Shown here: piece after piece, positions 35,250-43,753 of the stretch | Layout of the letters: every line of letters begins with the position of its first letter | How positions within the stretch are numbered: the stretch's first letter is position 1 | Assembly: GCA_002083655.1 (NCBI GenBank) | Contig: MSXR01000004.1 | Span: 91,952 to 155,951 of the forward strand | Source: Proteobacteria bacterium ST_bin14 | Lineage (GTDB): Bacteria; Pseudomonadota; Alphaproteobacteria; Sphingomonadales; Sphingomonadaceae | Direction of reading: 5' to 3' | DNA: 64,000 nt | Made by a program: the position numbers and the translations under genes | The notes under the pieces: model-generated | Told to the model about the DNA's origin: nothing | The model's input: the letters and a program-made list of their open reading frames with translations, nothing else | Databases searched by the model: none

Positions 35250-36364
35250 CGGACGCTTCTTGTCACGGTAATGCGGCGGCTGTCGAGCGCGGCGACGGTC
35301 AGATCGCGAACGCCATCTGGTGCAAAGGCGAGGCCCACCAATATCGTCGGCGCGACAAGCAGGCCCCAGTAGAAGGTGTCGGGTCGTCCAAACAGGCTGA
35401 GGAGAACCGCATAGGCTGCAAAAACCGCAAGCGCGCGTACCGCCAGCGGATCGCGCCAGCTCGCCCAACCGAAGAGCGCAAAGCCCACCAGCAGGGCAGA
35501 CAGCCATGCGGGTGCAAGGTTTAGCGCGGTGGCAATCGACATGGTTTTGACAAAAAATCCAAAACCAAGCAGCCCCACCCAACCCGGCGATGCAGGGTCC
35601 GCCGGGCCAACCACCTGCGCAACGGCATAAGCGTGGGCGGCGACCACGGCCGCAAGCACGCCTAGCGTCACTGCCCAGCCCATCGCCTCACGCCGTTGCC
35701 CGTCAATCACGGCCATGCCCAGCACCACGACCACATACAGCGCCGCCGTTTCGCGCACCAGCATCGCGATTGTCGCGACCGCAGCGGCGGTAATCCAGTT
35801 GCCCGGTCGCCGCAGTGCCAAGGATAGCGCGATCAGCAAGCCTGCCCAAATCTCATGAAAAGCGGTGAGCGAGGGCTGCACAAACGCCACCATACCCCCC
35901 ACCAGCAACACCAGCGCAATCGCCAGCGGGGGCGGCCTGGTGATCGCTTGGCGCAGCCGGATGAACCATGCGGCAACCACGCCCGCTGCCAGTGCATAGA
36001 GCAGCATCAATGTCAGCGGGGCGGGCAGTGCTGCTTGCACCATTGCAAGCGTTGGCAATCGAAAGGTGACAAACGGCCGCAGCGGGTAATCACCTGCGCG
36101 CAGCGCGGTGGCGGTTACCGCATAATAATCACCCCCGCCGCGGACGCCTGCGATGATTGTTTCGTACAAAATGACATCGGCTTGATCATTGGCGCGGTTG
36201 GCGGGATCCCGGCTTACCGGTGGTGGCCCCGCCACGAACAGCGCGCTGAGGCACAGCAGCAGGAACAGGCCAAGCAGGATCAAGCCAGATTTGGCGCGCG
36301 GTGCCTTCAGCGCCGCAAAGCGGCTTGGCGAGGCAAGCCATAAGGGCGCGCGCGGCCGGGCCAT
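35246..36364 (-). CDS. Polytopic membrane protein of unknown function
   Basis: A 372-residue protein with about nine to ten hydrophobic helices (for example SGLILLGLFLLLCLSALFV, residues 27-45, and ALVLLVGGMVAFVQ near 150) and a periplasmic loop with RANDQADVILYETI. The arrangement recalls polytopic GT-C-type glycosyltransferases, but no catalytic motif is certain. ATG 36364 lies one base after the ubiB stop, and its stop overlaps coaC by 4. It is embedded in a ubiquinone/CoA operon with no evident functional link. Confidence 0.7.
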   Translation of the reverse strand: MARPRAPLWLASPSRFAALKAPRAKSGLILLGLFLLLCLSALFVAGPPPVSRDPANRANDQADVILYETIIAGVRGGGDYYAVTATALRAGDYPLRPFVTFRLPTLAMVQAALPAPLTLMLLYALAAGVVAAWFIRLRQAITRPPPLAIALVLLVGGMVAFVQPSLTAFHEIWAGLLIALSLALRRPGNWITAAAVATIAMLVRETAALYVVVVLGMAVIDGQRREAMGWAVTLGVLAAVVAAHAYAVAQVVGPADPASPGWVGLLGFGFFVKTMSIATALNLAPAWLSALLVGFALFGWASWRDPLAVRALAVFAAYAVLLSLFGRPDTFYWGLLVAPTILVGLAFAPDGVRDLTVAALDSRRITVTRSVR

Positions 36365-36365
36365 C

Positions 36366-37901
36366 CTATCCCAGCAGCACCCACATCGCCGCGACGCTAA
36401 GGCCGGAGGCGAAAAGCGCGACGGCGGCATAGCGCCAACCGCCGCCAATCCGCACCACCTGTATTTCCTGCAGTGGCGGGGCAGGGGGGGCGCCGCCTGC
36501 ATTGGGGAAATGGCGCTCGATGTTGCGGATCAACTGCGGCAGGCGAGCCAGCGTCTTGAAATCAGCGGTCAGCCGGTCAGCGACAAAAGTTTCGGGGCCA
36601 AGTTCGGTCCGTATCCATTCGCGCACAAAGGGGGCGGCGGTTTCCCACATGTTGATATCGGGATCGAGCGCGGTCGCCACACCCTCCACCATGACCATCG
36701 TTTTCTGCAGCAGCAGCAGGTGCGGCTGCGTCTTCATGTCGAAATCGCGGGTGATATTGAACAACCCGTCGAGCATATTGCCGACCGACATCTCCTTTAC
36801 CGACATGCCCCGCATCGGCTCCCCCACTGCCCGAAGCGCCGTGGCGAATTCGGCAACGTCGTGGTGCTGCGGCACATAGCCGGCCTCAAAATGGATTTCA
36901 GCGACCCGGCGATAGTTGCCGGTAATCAGGCCGTACAGAATCTCTGCCAGCCACACCCGGGCGCGCCGATCAATCCGGCCCATGATGCCAAAATCGATTG
37001 CGGCGATCCGGTTGCCGGGCAGAACGAACAAATTGCCCTGGTGCAAATCGGCGTGGAAAAAACCTTCCGCAATCGCCTGGCGCAGGAAAGCATGGACCAG
37101 AATATGCGCCAATCGGGCCGGATCATGCCCGGCTGCCAGCACCGCTGCGCGGTTCGACATCTTGATGCCGTCAATCCATTCAAGCGTCAGCACGCCGCCG
37201 GTCGTGCGCTGCCAATCGATTTTGGGGACAATGAAATCAGGTTCTGCCGTCATCGCTTCGGCAAGTTCTGATGCGGAGGCGGCTTCGCGCCGCAGGTCAA
37301 GCTCGCGCGTGGTCCAGCGCTTGAATGTCTCGATGACCAGCCGGGGCTGGAGCCGGGCAAGCTCACCGCCCATCGATTCAAGCTGGGCAGCGGCCCATTG
37401 ATAGGTGTCAATGGCGCGGGCGAATTCTTCCTCAACGCCGGGGCGCAGCACCTTGATTGCCACGGTGCGGCCGTCGGTCGTCACGCCGCGGTGGACCTGG
37501 GCGATGGACGCTGCACCGACCGGCACTGGGTCAATCGAGGCGAAAAGCGTGTCGAGCGGGCGACCAAAACTGTTGATCATGGCCGTGCGGATCACGTCGA
37601 AGGATACGGGGGGCAGGGCATCCTGCAACCGCTGTAAATCCTTCGCCGCCGCTTCGCCCACAATGTCAGGCCTGGTGGCAAGCGTCTGGCCGAATTTGAT
37701 CGCGGCGGGGCCGATTGCCTGCAGCGCATCGGCATAGCCCGGCGTCGCGGGCAGCCGCACGCCGAACCGCGCGATGCGGGCAAGGCGACGCACGCCCGCC
37801 GGAGTATTGGGATCACGCTCAATCCCCTGCAGCGCGCCGTGCCGTGCGAGCGTGCGGCCCCATTTCAGGAGCCGCCAGAGGTGCTTAGCGGGGGCAGTCA
37901 T
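36366..37901 (-). CDS. ubiB: UbiB family ubiquinone biosynthesis kinase-like protein
   Basis: A 511-residue atypical-kinase (ABC1/ADCK) protein required for ubiquinone synthesis. Seen: the KxGQ motif AIKFGQTLATRPD near residue 70, Ala-rich loop VPVGAASIAQVHRG near 130, VAIKVLRPGVEEEF, HADLHQGNLFVLPG near 290 and AIDFGIMGRID. Two C-terminal hydrophobic helices (YAAVALFASGLSVAAMWVLLG) anchor it to the membrane. GGAGGA lies about 8 bases before ATG 37901. It follows ubiE after a long palindromic element. Confidence 0.95.
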   Translation of the reverse strand: MTAPAKHLWRLLKWGRTLARHGALQGIERDPNTPAGVRRLARIARFGVRLPATPGYADALQAIGPAAIKFGQTLATRPDIVGEAAAKDLQRLQDALPPVSFDVIRTAMINSFGRPLDTLFASIDPVPVGAASIAQVHRGVTTDGRTVAIKVLRPGVEEEFARAIDTYQWAAAQLESMGGELARLQPRLVIETFKRWTTRELDLRREAASASELAEAMTAEPDFIVPKIDWQRTTGGVLTLEWIDGIKMSNRAAVLAAGHDPARLAHILVHAFLRQAIAEGFFHADLHQGNLFVLPGNRIAAIDFGIMGRIDRRARVWLAEILYGLITGNYRRVAEIHFEAGYVPQHHDVAEFATALRAVGEPMRGMSVKEMSVGNMLDGLFNITRDFDMKTQPHLLLLQKTMVMVEGVATALDPDINMWETAAPFVREWIRTELGPETFVADRLTADFKTLARLPQLIRNIERHFPNAGGAPPAPPLQEIQVVRIGGGWRYAAVALFASGLSVAAMWVLLG

Positions 37902-37910
37902 CGAACATTC

Positions 37911-38036
37911 CTCCCCGGCACGGGGAGGGGGACCAGCACAGCTGGTGGAGGGGGGGCGCCTCGCAGCGCAGCGGCGGTGGAGAGCCCCCTCCACCACGCC
38001 GCTTCGCGTCGCGGTCCCCCTCCCCGTGCCGGGGAG
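37911..38036. repeat. Nested inverted-repeat element between ubiE and ubiB
   Basis: A perfect 24-bp inverted repeat, arms 37911-37934 and 38013-38036, encloses a second perfect 12-bp inverted repeat (37943-37954 and 37985-37996). The arms are rich in CCCC/GGGG. In RNA it would form a long hairpin between two co-directional genes. Similar GC-rich palindromes are common in sphingomonad intergenic regions. Confidence 0.9.
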
Positions 38037-38052
38037 GATTTGATTGACGACA

Positions 38053-38796
38053 TCAAATCTTCCAGCCGCTGTGAATTGCCACCAGCCCGCCGAGCATTGG
38101 CTCCACCTTGGTCTGAATAAAGCCCGCATCGCCGATCATCCGTTCAAATGTCGGCATATCGGGAAACCGGCGGATCGATTCGATCAGGTAGCGGTAGCTG
38201 TCTTCATCCTTCGCGAGCAGCTTGCCGAGTTGGGGGACCAGCTTGTGCGAATACAGGTCATACACCTCCGCAAAGCCCGGCCACAGCGTGGTCGAGAACT
38301 CCAGGCAAAAGAACCGCCCGCCGCGCTTCAGCACACGGTGCGCCTCTCCCAGCGCCTTGGGGATGTCCGTCACGTTGCGGATACCGAACGCGATCGTATA
38401 GGCATCGAAAAAGCGATCGGGGAACACCAACGTCTCAGCATTCGCCTCCGTCCAGACCAGCCCATCAATGCCGCGCTTGGCCGCGCGTTCAATGCCCACT
38501 TCGAGCATCGCTGGGTTGATATCGGCTACGGTAATCGCTGCCCCTGAAGGGGCCATGCGAAAGGCAATGTCGCCCGTGCCGCCCGCCATATCGAGAATTG
38601 CATCGCCCGCGTGCGGTTGGACACGGCGCACGAATCGGTCCTTCCACAACCGGTGCATGCCTGCCGACATCGCGTCGTTCATCAGGTCGTAGGAGGGCGC
38701 GACGCTTTTGAACACGTCGCCCACCCGGGCGGTTTTTTCGGATGCGGCAATGTCTTCATAGCCGAAGGAGACGGTATCAGCGATTGGGTCAGTCAT
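38053..38796 (-). CDS. ubiE: Ubiquinone/menaquinone biosynthesis C-methyltransferase
   Basis: A 247-residue SAM-dependent methyltransferase of ubiquinone synthesis. Seen: SFGYEDIAASEKTARVGDVF, VAPSYDLMNDAMSAGMHRLWK (quoted in part), ILDMAGGTGDIAFR near residue 68, DINPAMLEVGIERA and FGIRNVTDIPKALGEAHRVL. It heads the eight-gene minus-strand run down to 32487 and is divergent from mutM, 59 bp apart. Confidence 0.97.
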   Translation of the reverse strand: MTDPIADTVSFGYEDIAASEKTARVGDVFKSVAPSYDLMNDAMSAGMHRLWKDRFVRRVQPHAGDAILDMAGGTGDIAFRMAPSGAAITVADINPAMLEVGIERAAKRGIDGLVWTEANAETLVFPDRFFDAYTIAFGIRNVTDIPKALGEAHRVLKRGGRFFCLEFSTTLWPGFAEVYDLYSHKLVPQLGKLLAKDEDSYRYLIESIRRFPDMPTFERMIGDAGFIQTKVEPMLGGLVAIHSGWKI

Positions 38797-38855
38797 TCGG
38801 TCGCTCTAGCTTGGCCTTGTGGGCGGGGCAAACCCAACCTAGCTGCATTATTGAA

Positions 38856-39668
38856 ATGCCCGAACTTCCCGAAGTTGAAACCACCGTTTTAGGATTGCGC
38901 CCCGTACTGGAGGGCGAGCAGATTGCGCGCGTGCTGCTGCGCCGGGCCGATCTGCGCCGCCCTTTCCCCGTTGATCTGGGGCAACGGCTGACGGGCGCGC
39001 GGGTGACAGCGTTGCACCGCCGCGCCAAATATGGGCTGATCGACACTGATCGCGGCGACACGATGATCTTTCACCTTGGCATGTCAGGCCGGTGGCGAGT
39101 CGATCCGTCTGAAACGCTGACGCATGATCATCTGGTGCTGACGACGGGGGCGGGGCGCACCCTGGCGCTCAACGATGCGCGCCGCTTTGGTTCGGTTGAT
39201 CTGGTCCCGACGGCGGATCTGGCCGCATATCCGCCCTTCGCGGTCATGGGGCCGGAACCATTGGGGCCAGATTTTACTGCAACTTATCTCCGCACCGCGC
39301 TGGAGGGTCGGGCGGCCCCGATTAAGGCGATGCTGCTGGATCAGCGGATCGTGGCGGGGCTGGGCAATATCTATGTTTGCGAAGCGCTGCACATGGCGGG
39401 CATCGCGCCCTCATGCGCTGCCGGGCGAATCGCCGATACGCGCCTGGGGGCGTTGGTGGAGGCTGTTCGCGAGGTGCTGGCAGCGGCGATTACGGCGGGC
39501 GGTTCCACGTTACGCGACTATGCCCGGCCTGACGGCGAACTCGGGTATTTTTCGAAGCAATGGCGCGTTTATGGCCGCGAAGGAGAGGCGTGTGGCTGTG
39601 GCGCGCTGGTGCTGCGGCGGCCAGAAGGCGGACGATCAACCTTTTGGTGCAGTAAATGCCAGCGCTGA
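38856..39668 (+). CDS. mutM: Formamidopyrimidine-DNA glycosylase
   Basis: A 270-residue Fpg that removes 8-oxoguanine and nicks the DNA. The N-terminal PELPEVETTVLGL gives the catalytic Pro and Glu; FHLGMSGRW, LLDQRIVAGLGNIYVCEAL and the C-terminal zinc finger follow. In the finger the first cysteine pair is spaced C-x-C (EACGCGAL) and the second CSKC before QR. The ATG is immediately followed by the essential Pro. Divergent from ubiE. Confidence 0.97.
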   Translation: MPELPEVETTVLGLRPVLEGEQIARVLLRRADLRRPFPVDLGQRLTGARVTALHRRAKYGLIDTDRGDTMIFHLGMSGRWRVDPSETLTHDHLVLTTGAGRTLALNDARRFGSVDLVPTADLAAYPPFAVMGPEPLGPDFTATYLRTALEGRAAPIKAMLLDQRIVAGLGNIYVCEALHMAGIAPSCAAGRIADTRLGALVEAVREVLAAAITAGGSTLRDYARPDGELGYFSKQWRVYGREGEACGCGALVLRRPEGGRSTFWCSKCQR

Positions 39669-39712
39669 GTGGTTGACCAGAGCGCAGGCCGGGGTTAAGA
39701 GGCGCGCTTTCG

Positions 39713-39746
39713 AAGGGCGATCGGGACTTCTTCCCCCGCCCTTTTT
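39713..39746 (+). terminator. Stem-loop with T run between mutM and rpsT
   Basis: AAGGGCG (39713-39719), a 17-base loop, CGCCCTT (39737-39743), then TTT (five T in all). It can end the mutM transcript or act as an attenuator in the rpsT leader, since the S20 start is only 24 bases further on. Confidence 0.45.
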
Positions 39747-39769
39747 CATTGAAAAGGTTCGAGGACGGC

Positions 39770-40033
39770 ATGGCGAATACGCCACAAGCGAAAAAGCGTA
39801 TCCGGCGGAACGACCGCCGTGCGGAGATCAACACCAATCGCGTCGGGCGTATCCGCACCTTTGTGAAAAAGGTCGAAGCTGCACTCGATTCGGGCGACAA
39901 GGTTGCCGCGACATCGGCACTGGCCGCAGCCCAGCCAGAATTGGCGCGTGGCGTGGCCAAGGGCGTGCTGCACAAGAACACCGCATCGCGAAAGTTCGCG
40001 CGGCTTACCAAGCGCGTGTCCGCACTCGCATAA
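39770..40033 (+). CDS. rpsT: 30S ribosomal protein S20
   Basis: An 87-residue basic protein starting MANTPQAKKRIRRNDRRAE, with ALDSGDKVAATSAL and a C-terminal GVLHKNTASRKFARLTKRV. S20 binds 16S rRNA early in assembly. GAGGAC lies upstream. It is followed by a strong terminator and then dnaA, the usual alphaproteobacterial order. Confidence 0.98.
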   Translation: MANTPQAKKRIRRNDRRAEINTNRVGRIRTFVKKVEAALDSGDKVAATSALAAAQPELARGVAKGVLHKNTASRKFARLTKRVSALA

Positions 40034-40057
40034 GTCATTACGGTTTGGTTACAATTC

Positions 40058-40087
40058 GCCCGTCGGGAGCGTCCCGGCGGGCTTTTT
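40058..40087 (+). terminator. Rho-independent terminator of rpsT
   Basis: An 11-bp stem, 40058-40068 with 40072-40082, three-base loop GCG, one U-G pair, followed by five T (40083-40087), 24 bases after the rpsT stop. Confidence 0.92.
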
Positions 40088-40483
40088 GTCGTAACTGCGA
40101 TCTGATTCTGTTCGATAATGGCACGGCGCCTGCAATAATCGAGCTTTCCCATACCGTTGATTTCAAAACCGCGGATTCACCACGATTCGCGATCATTGCA
40201 GATTAGTGACAAATTTAATATTCTTTATAAACAATATCTTGTGCGATTTTTGACGCGTTTGTGCGGCTGAACGCGAGTCAACGACTTTATTTCAAATTCT
40301 TGACATAAACTGCTCTTGCTCGACTCGGCGATGTGCTCATAATCAGCGTTCGCCGCAGAGATCATCTCACCGGCGCTACGATTATCTTCAACGCCAGGCG
40401 GATGCGATTCCGACTGCGGGGTAAATTTATAGTGTGAAAATAGGGCGGCTGAGCATGTGACTCGGGCGAGTGGAGAGTTGCGT
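40088..40483 (+). promoter_or_regulatory. dnaA upstream region rich in GANTC (CcrM) sites
   Basis: Nearly 400 bp without a supported gene. It holds seven GANTC sites: 40104, 40174, 40184, 40275, 40322, 40406 and 40459. An AT-rich stretch lies at 40205-40258 with TTAA at 40215-40218 followed after 7 bases by TATA, close to a CtrA box (TTAA-N7-TTAA). A perfect -35 TTGACA (40300-40305) has no matching -10. CcrM methylation and CtrA are known to regulate dnaA and cell-cycle genes in alphaproteobacteria. I see no run of DnaA boxes, so oriC is not claimed here. Confidence 0.6.
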
Positions 40484-41878
40484 GTGACGATTGCCGGTGC
40501 ATTTAAGGCGACCCCAACGACTGATGTTGAAAAGGCTTGGGTACGAATTCGCGGGCATTTGCGCGAATCGGCTGGCACCCGGCTGTTCGACCAGTGGTTG
40601 AAGCCGCTGGCGCTTGGGCTAAGCGACGAGCCTGATACGGTGCGGCTGACGCTGCCATCGGCCTTCATGACCAATTGGGTGCGCAACAATTATGCTGAGC
40701 GGCTAGCGCAGGAATTCCGCGCACTGTTGCCCCAGATCAATTCCGTGATCATTGAGACAGCAACGGAAGCCGCGCCGCTGCCGGTGCTGAAGGCAGTTGA
40801 CCTTCAACCGCCCGTATCGCCCGAACCAGGTCCAATAGCGGCAATGGCGGGCGCGCGCCCCGCGCTGGACCCGCGTTTCACCTTTGACCGTTTTGTTGTC
40901 GACGCATCTAACCGTGTTGCCATGAATGCGGCGCAGGCGCTTGCTGAACCCGGGCCACCGCGTTTCAGCCCATTATTCCTGCACAGCGGCACGGGCATGG
41001 GCAAAACGCACCTGATGCACGCGATTGGCGCGGCCTTTCTGGCGGCGCAGCCTGCTGCCAATGTGATTTATATGTCGGCTGAGCGTTTCATGTTTGAATT
41101 CGTTCAGGCGATGCGGGCGCGCGATACCTTTGCATTCAAGGCGCGGCTGCGCTCGGTTGATTTGCTGATGATTGATGATCTGCAGTTCATCGCTGGAAAG
41201 GATGCAACGCAGGAAGAGTTTTTCTACACGATCAACGAAGTGGTAAGCGCGGGCAAGCGGCTGGTCGTCAGCGCTGATCGCTGCCCACAGGCGCTGGACG
41301 GGGTGGAGGCGAGAATATTGTCGCGCCTGTCGGTGGGTTTTGTCGCTGACATCAAACCGGCTGAGCTCGCGCTGCGCAGAGCCGTGCTGGCTCGCAAGCT
41401 GGTCGATATGCCTGAAGCGCGGGTGCCGGCCGATGTGCTGGAGATGCTCGCGGTTCGGCTAACGTCGAACATTCGCGAGCTGGAGGGCGCGCTGAACCGG
41501 CTGGTCGCCTATGCTCAGTTGACGGGCGAGACGATCGATATGGATTTCACCCACGCGACGCTGGGCGATGTGCTGCGCGGCGTGCAAAAGCGCGTGACAA
41601 TCGACGAGATCCAGCGCGCGGTATCAACCTATTTCGAGTTGAAGCCGATTGAGCTGGTGTCCGCCCGCAGGGCTCGGGTTGTCGCGCGGCCACGCCAGAT
41701 CGCGATGTACCTTGCCAAGCGTCTCACCACGCGTTCCTTGCCGGAAATTGGTCGCAAATTTGGGGGGCGCGACCATTCGACTGTCATCCATGCCGTGCGC
41801 CGCATCGAACAATTGCGTGACAGCGATACCGATGTCGACAGCGCGGTGCGGGTGCTGCTCCGCGAGCTTGAGGGCTGA
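40484..41878 (+). CDS. dnaA: Chromosomal replication initiator protein DnaA
   Basis: A 464-residue initiator. Domain I is WVRIRGHLRESAGTRLFDQWLKPL (quoted in part); the AAA+ domain has FTFDRFVVDASNRVAMNAAQ, Walker A GTGMGKTHLMHA near residue 175, Walker B LLMIDDLQFI near 230, and TSNIRELEGALNRL; domain IV ends with the DnaA signature GGRDHSTVIHAVRRI. I chose GTG 40484 with GGAGAG 6 bases upstream; GTG 40457 adds nine residues. Regulation probably involves the GANTC-rich region upstream. Confidence 0.96.
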   Translation: MTIAGAFKATPTTDVEKAWVRIRGHLRESAGTRLFDQWLKPLALGLSDEPDTVRLTLPSAFMTNWVRNNYAERLAQEFRALLPQINSVIIETATEAAPLPVLKAVDLQPPVSPEPGPIAAMAGARPALDPRFTFDRFVVDASNRVAMNAAQALAEPGPPRFSPLFLHSGTGMGKTHLMHAIGAAFLAAQPAANVIYMSAERFMFEFVQAMRARDTFAFKARLRSVDLLMIDDLQFIAGKDATQEEFFYTINEVVSAGKRLVVSADRCPQALDGVEARILSRLSVGFVADIKPAELALRRAVLARKLVDMPEARVPADVLEMLAVRLTSNIRELEGALNRLVAYAQLTGETIDMDFTHATLGDVLRGVQKRVTIDEIQRAVSTYFELKPIELVSARRARVVARPRQIAMYLAKRLTTRSLPEIGRKFGGRDHSTVIHAVRRIEQLRDSDTDVDSAVRVLLRELEG

Positions 41879-41930
41879 GGCCATCGACGGGCGGATTATA
41901 GCGCTACGCCCCTATCACTGGTACATAACA

Positions 41931-41965
41931 AAAAAGGCCTCCGGTTTGCGACCGGAAGCCTTTTT
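41931..41965. terminator. Bidirectional terminator between dnaA and the DUF4136 gene
   Basis: A 15-bp stem with one mismatch, arms 41931-41945 and 41951-41965, five-base loop TTGCG. The A5 and T5 ends lie within the arms, so it works for both convergent genes. Confidence 0.9.
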
Positions 41966-41984
41966 CTGTTCTTGGCGCGAGCGC

Positions 41985-42635
41985 TTATTTTTTGCGCTGC
42001 GGTGCGATCGTGATTTTCACGGTTTCGCCCGAATTGCCGGGAAAGCCAGTGAACATCGCTTCGACCAGATTGGGCACGATCTTGGGCAGATCATCGGTGT
42101 CCGATTGGGCGCGCGCGGTACCTTCAAATACCCGCTGGCCGTTATCGGTGCGTTCGATCTGCAGATCTAACTCGCTGGTAAAGACGGTATAGCTATACAC
42201 GTCATTAAACCCGCCGCCGAACAGGAACGGATCGTTGAAGCCATAGATGAAGTTGCCGCGCCCGAAGCCGCCATAGCCACCAAAGCCGCGACCGCCAAAG
42301 CCGCCAAATCCACCGAAGCCGCCATAGCCAAGGCCGCTCGAACGGACGCGTTCGCGGCCACGATCCACATCATAATGCATCTTCACGATTAGCTGTGCCT
42401 GGCCGGGGTTGCTGGCAGGCTGATACCCTTGTTCCACCAGCCGCGCGCTGACGAGTCGAGCATATTGCCCAAACTCCAGTCCACCCTGAAGTTGCGGGTT
42501 GCTGGCCTGCACCACAAAGGTCTGGCCTGCGGCCGGCCCGGGAAGTGCCTGAAAACGCGATACTTTGGCGCTGAACGGCGTTGCGCAGCTTGATAAAACA
42601 AGGACGGCAGCAACAGCGAGGAATGATTTCTTCAT
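41985..42635 (-). CDS. DUF4136 lipoprotein with Gly/Phe-rich segment
   Basis: A 216-residue lipoprotein. Signal KKSFLAVAAVLVLSSC ends in the lipobox (Cys near residue 17). The DUF4136 body has FVVQASNPQLQGGLEFGQYA, LVEQGYQPASNPGQAQLIV and SELDLQIERTDNGQRVFEGTA (fragments). Residues about 102-136 are an insertion of GGFGG/GGYGGFG repeats. AAGGA is 7 bases before ATG 42635. Function unknown; the family is common in outer-membrane lipoproteins of Proteobacteria. Confidence 0.85.
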   Translation of the reverse strand: MKKSFLAVAAVLVLSSCATPFSAKVSRFQALPGPAAGQTFVVQASNPQLQGGLEFGQYARLVSARLVEQGYQPASNPGQAQLIVKMHYDVDRGRERVRSSGLGYGGFGGFGGFGGRGFGGYGGFGRGNFIYGFNDPFLFGGGFNDVYSYTVFTSELDLQIERTDNGQRVFEGTARAQSDTDDLPKIVPNLVEAMFTGFPGNSGETVKITIAPQRKK

Positions 42636-42745
42636 GGGCTCATCCTTCGGGAGACACAAAAAATTACAAATAAACAAATGCTTACATAGCTTGTCACGGC
42701 GCTGATGAACGTTAGTTGAACGCCCTTGTCTGTAAGACCTAGTCG

Positions 42746-43753
42746 TTAAACCTGCAATCCGATTGCGCGCTGCGCCGCCAACAATATGGGCGCGGCAAGC
42801 GTGCTTGCACGGGCTGCGCCGTCGACCAGGGCGCCACCCACTGCACCGCGATCATTCAGCAAGTGCATCAAGCGTTCACGGATCGGCGCGAGCACTGATA
42901 TGGCAAGGTCAGCAAGCGCCGGCTTGAATGCGCCGAAACCCTGGCCCGCAAAATCGGCCAAAACCGCGTCCGTTGAACGATTGGCCAGGGCGGCATAGAT
43001 GGTCACCAGATTGCGGGCCTCTGCCCGATCGACCAGCGCGGCGAAGCTATCCGGCAGCGGTTCTGCATCGGTTTTTGCCTTGCGGAATTTCTGGGCAACC
43101 ACATCATCGCTGTCGACCAGGTTGATGCGCGATCCTTCTGAAGGGTCGGACTTCGACATTTTGGCGGTGCCATCGCGCAGGCTCATGATGCGCGGCGCGG
43201 CCTTGCTGATCAGTGGTTCGGGCAGCGGGAACAGGTCGACCGCGTAGTCGGTGTTGAACTTGGTGGCGATGTCGCGCGCCAGCTCCAGATGTTGTTTCTG
43301 GTCGTCGCCCACCGGCACATGCGTGGCCTGGTAAAGCAGCACATCGGCAGCCTGAAGCACGGGATAGCCGAAATAGCCCACGCTCTGGCTAGATCCATCC
43401 TTGCCGGCCTTGTCCTTCCACTGCGTCATCCGGTTGAGCCAGCCCATCCGCGCGGTGCCGTTCAAAATCCAGGCAAGCTCGCTATGTGCAGGTACACGAG
43501 CCTGATTGAACAGGATCGACTTGTCGGGATCAATCCCGCAGGCCATCAAGGTCGCCGCCATCTCGATCGTTGCATTGGCGAGTTCGGCTGGCACGACGGG
43601 CTGGGTCAGCGCATGCAGATCAGCGAGAAAAAACAGGCAGTCGCCGCCTCCTGCCGCCACTTCATCCTGCATCGCCACCCATTGCCGGATTGCGCCCAGA
43701 TAGTTGCCCAAATGGAGATTGCCGGTTGGCTGAATGCCAGAAACAACGCGCAT
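42746..43753 (-). CDS. trpS: Tryptophan--tRNA ligase
   Basis: A 335-residue class I synthetase. Seen: VSGIQPTGNLHLGNYLGAIR (HIGH-type HLGN) at residues 4-24, LADLHALTQP, ILNGTARMGWLNRMTQWKDK (quoted in part), PVGDDQKQHLELARDIA and KMSKSDPSEGSRINL near 205. Its ATG overlaps the murJ stop (TGATG), so it is translated with murJ. Confidence 0.97.
   Translation of the reverse strand: MRVVSGIQPTGNLHLGNYLGAIRQWVAMQDEVAAGGGDCLFFLADLHALTQPVVPAELANATIEMAATLMACGIDPDKSILFNQARVPAHSELAWILNGTARMGWLNRMTQWKDKAGKDGSSQSVGYFGYPVLQAADVLLYQATHVPVGDDQKQHLELARDIATKFNTDYAVDLFPLPEPLISKAAPRIMSLRDGTAKMSKSDPSEGSRINLVDSDDVVAQKFRKAKTDAEPLPDSFAALVDRAEARNLVTIYAALANRSTDAVLADFAGQGFGAFKPALADLAISVLAPIRERLMHLLNDRGAVGGALVDGAARASTLAAPILLAAQRAIGLQV

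Noticed and set aside
36189..37271. 360-codon plus-strand frame across the ubiB region
   Set aside because: Antisense to ubiB and the membrane protein, with Arg/His-rich low-likelihood protein; the minus frames carry clear motifs.
37911..38036. Possible CRISPR-like array
   Set aside because: Only inverted arms, no regularly spaced direct repeats or spacers.
40088..40483. oriC next to dnaA
   Set aside because: AT-rich stretch present, but I see no cluster of DnaA boxes (TTATCCACA-like); the GANTC sites fit promoter control as well.
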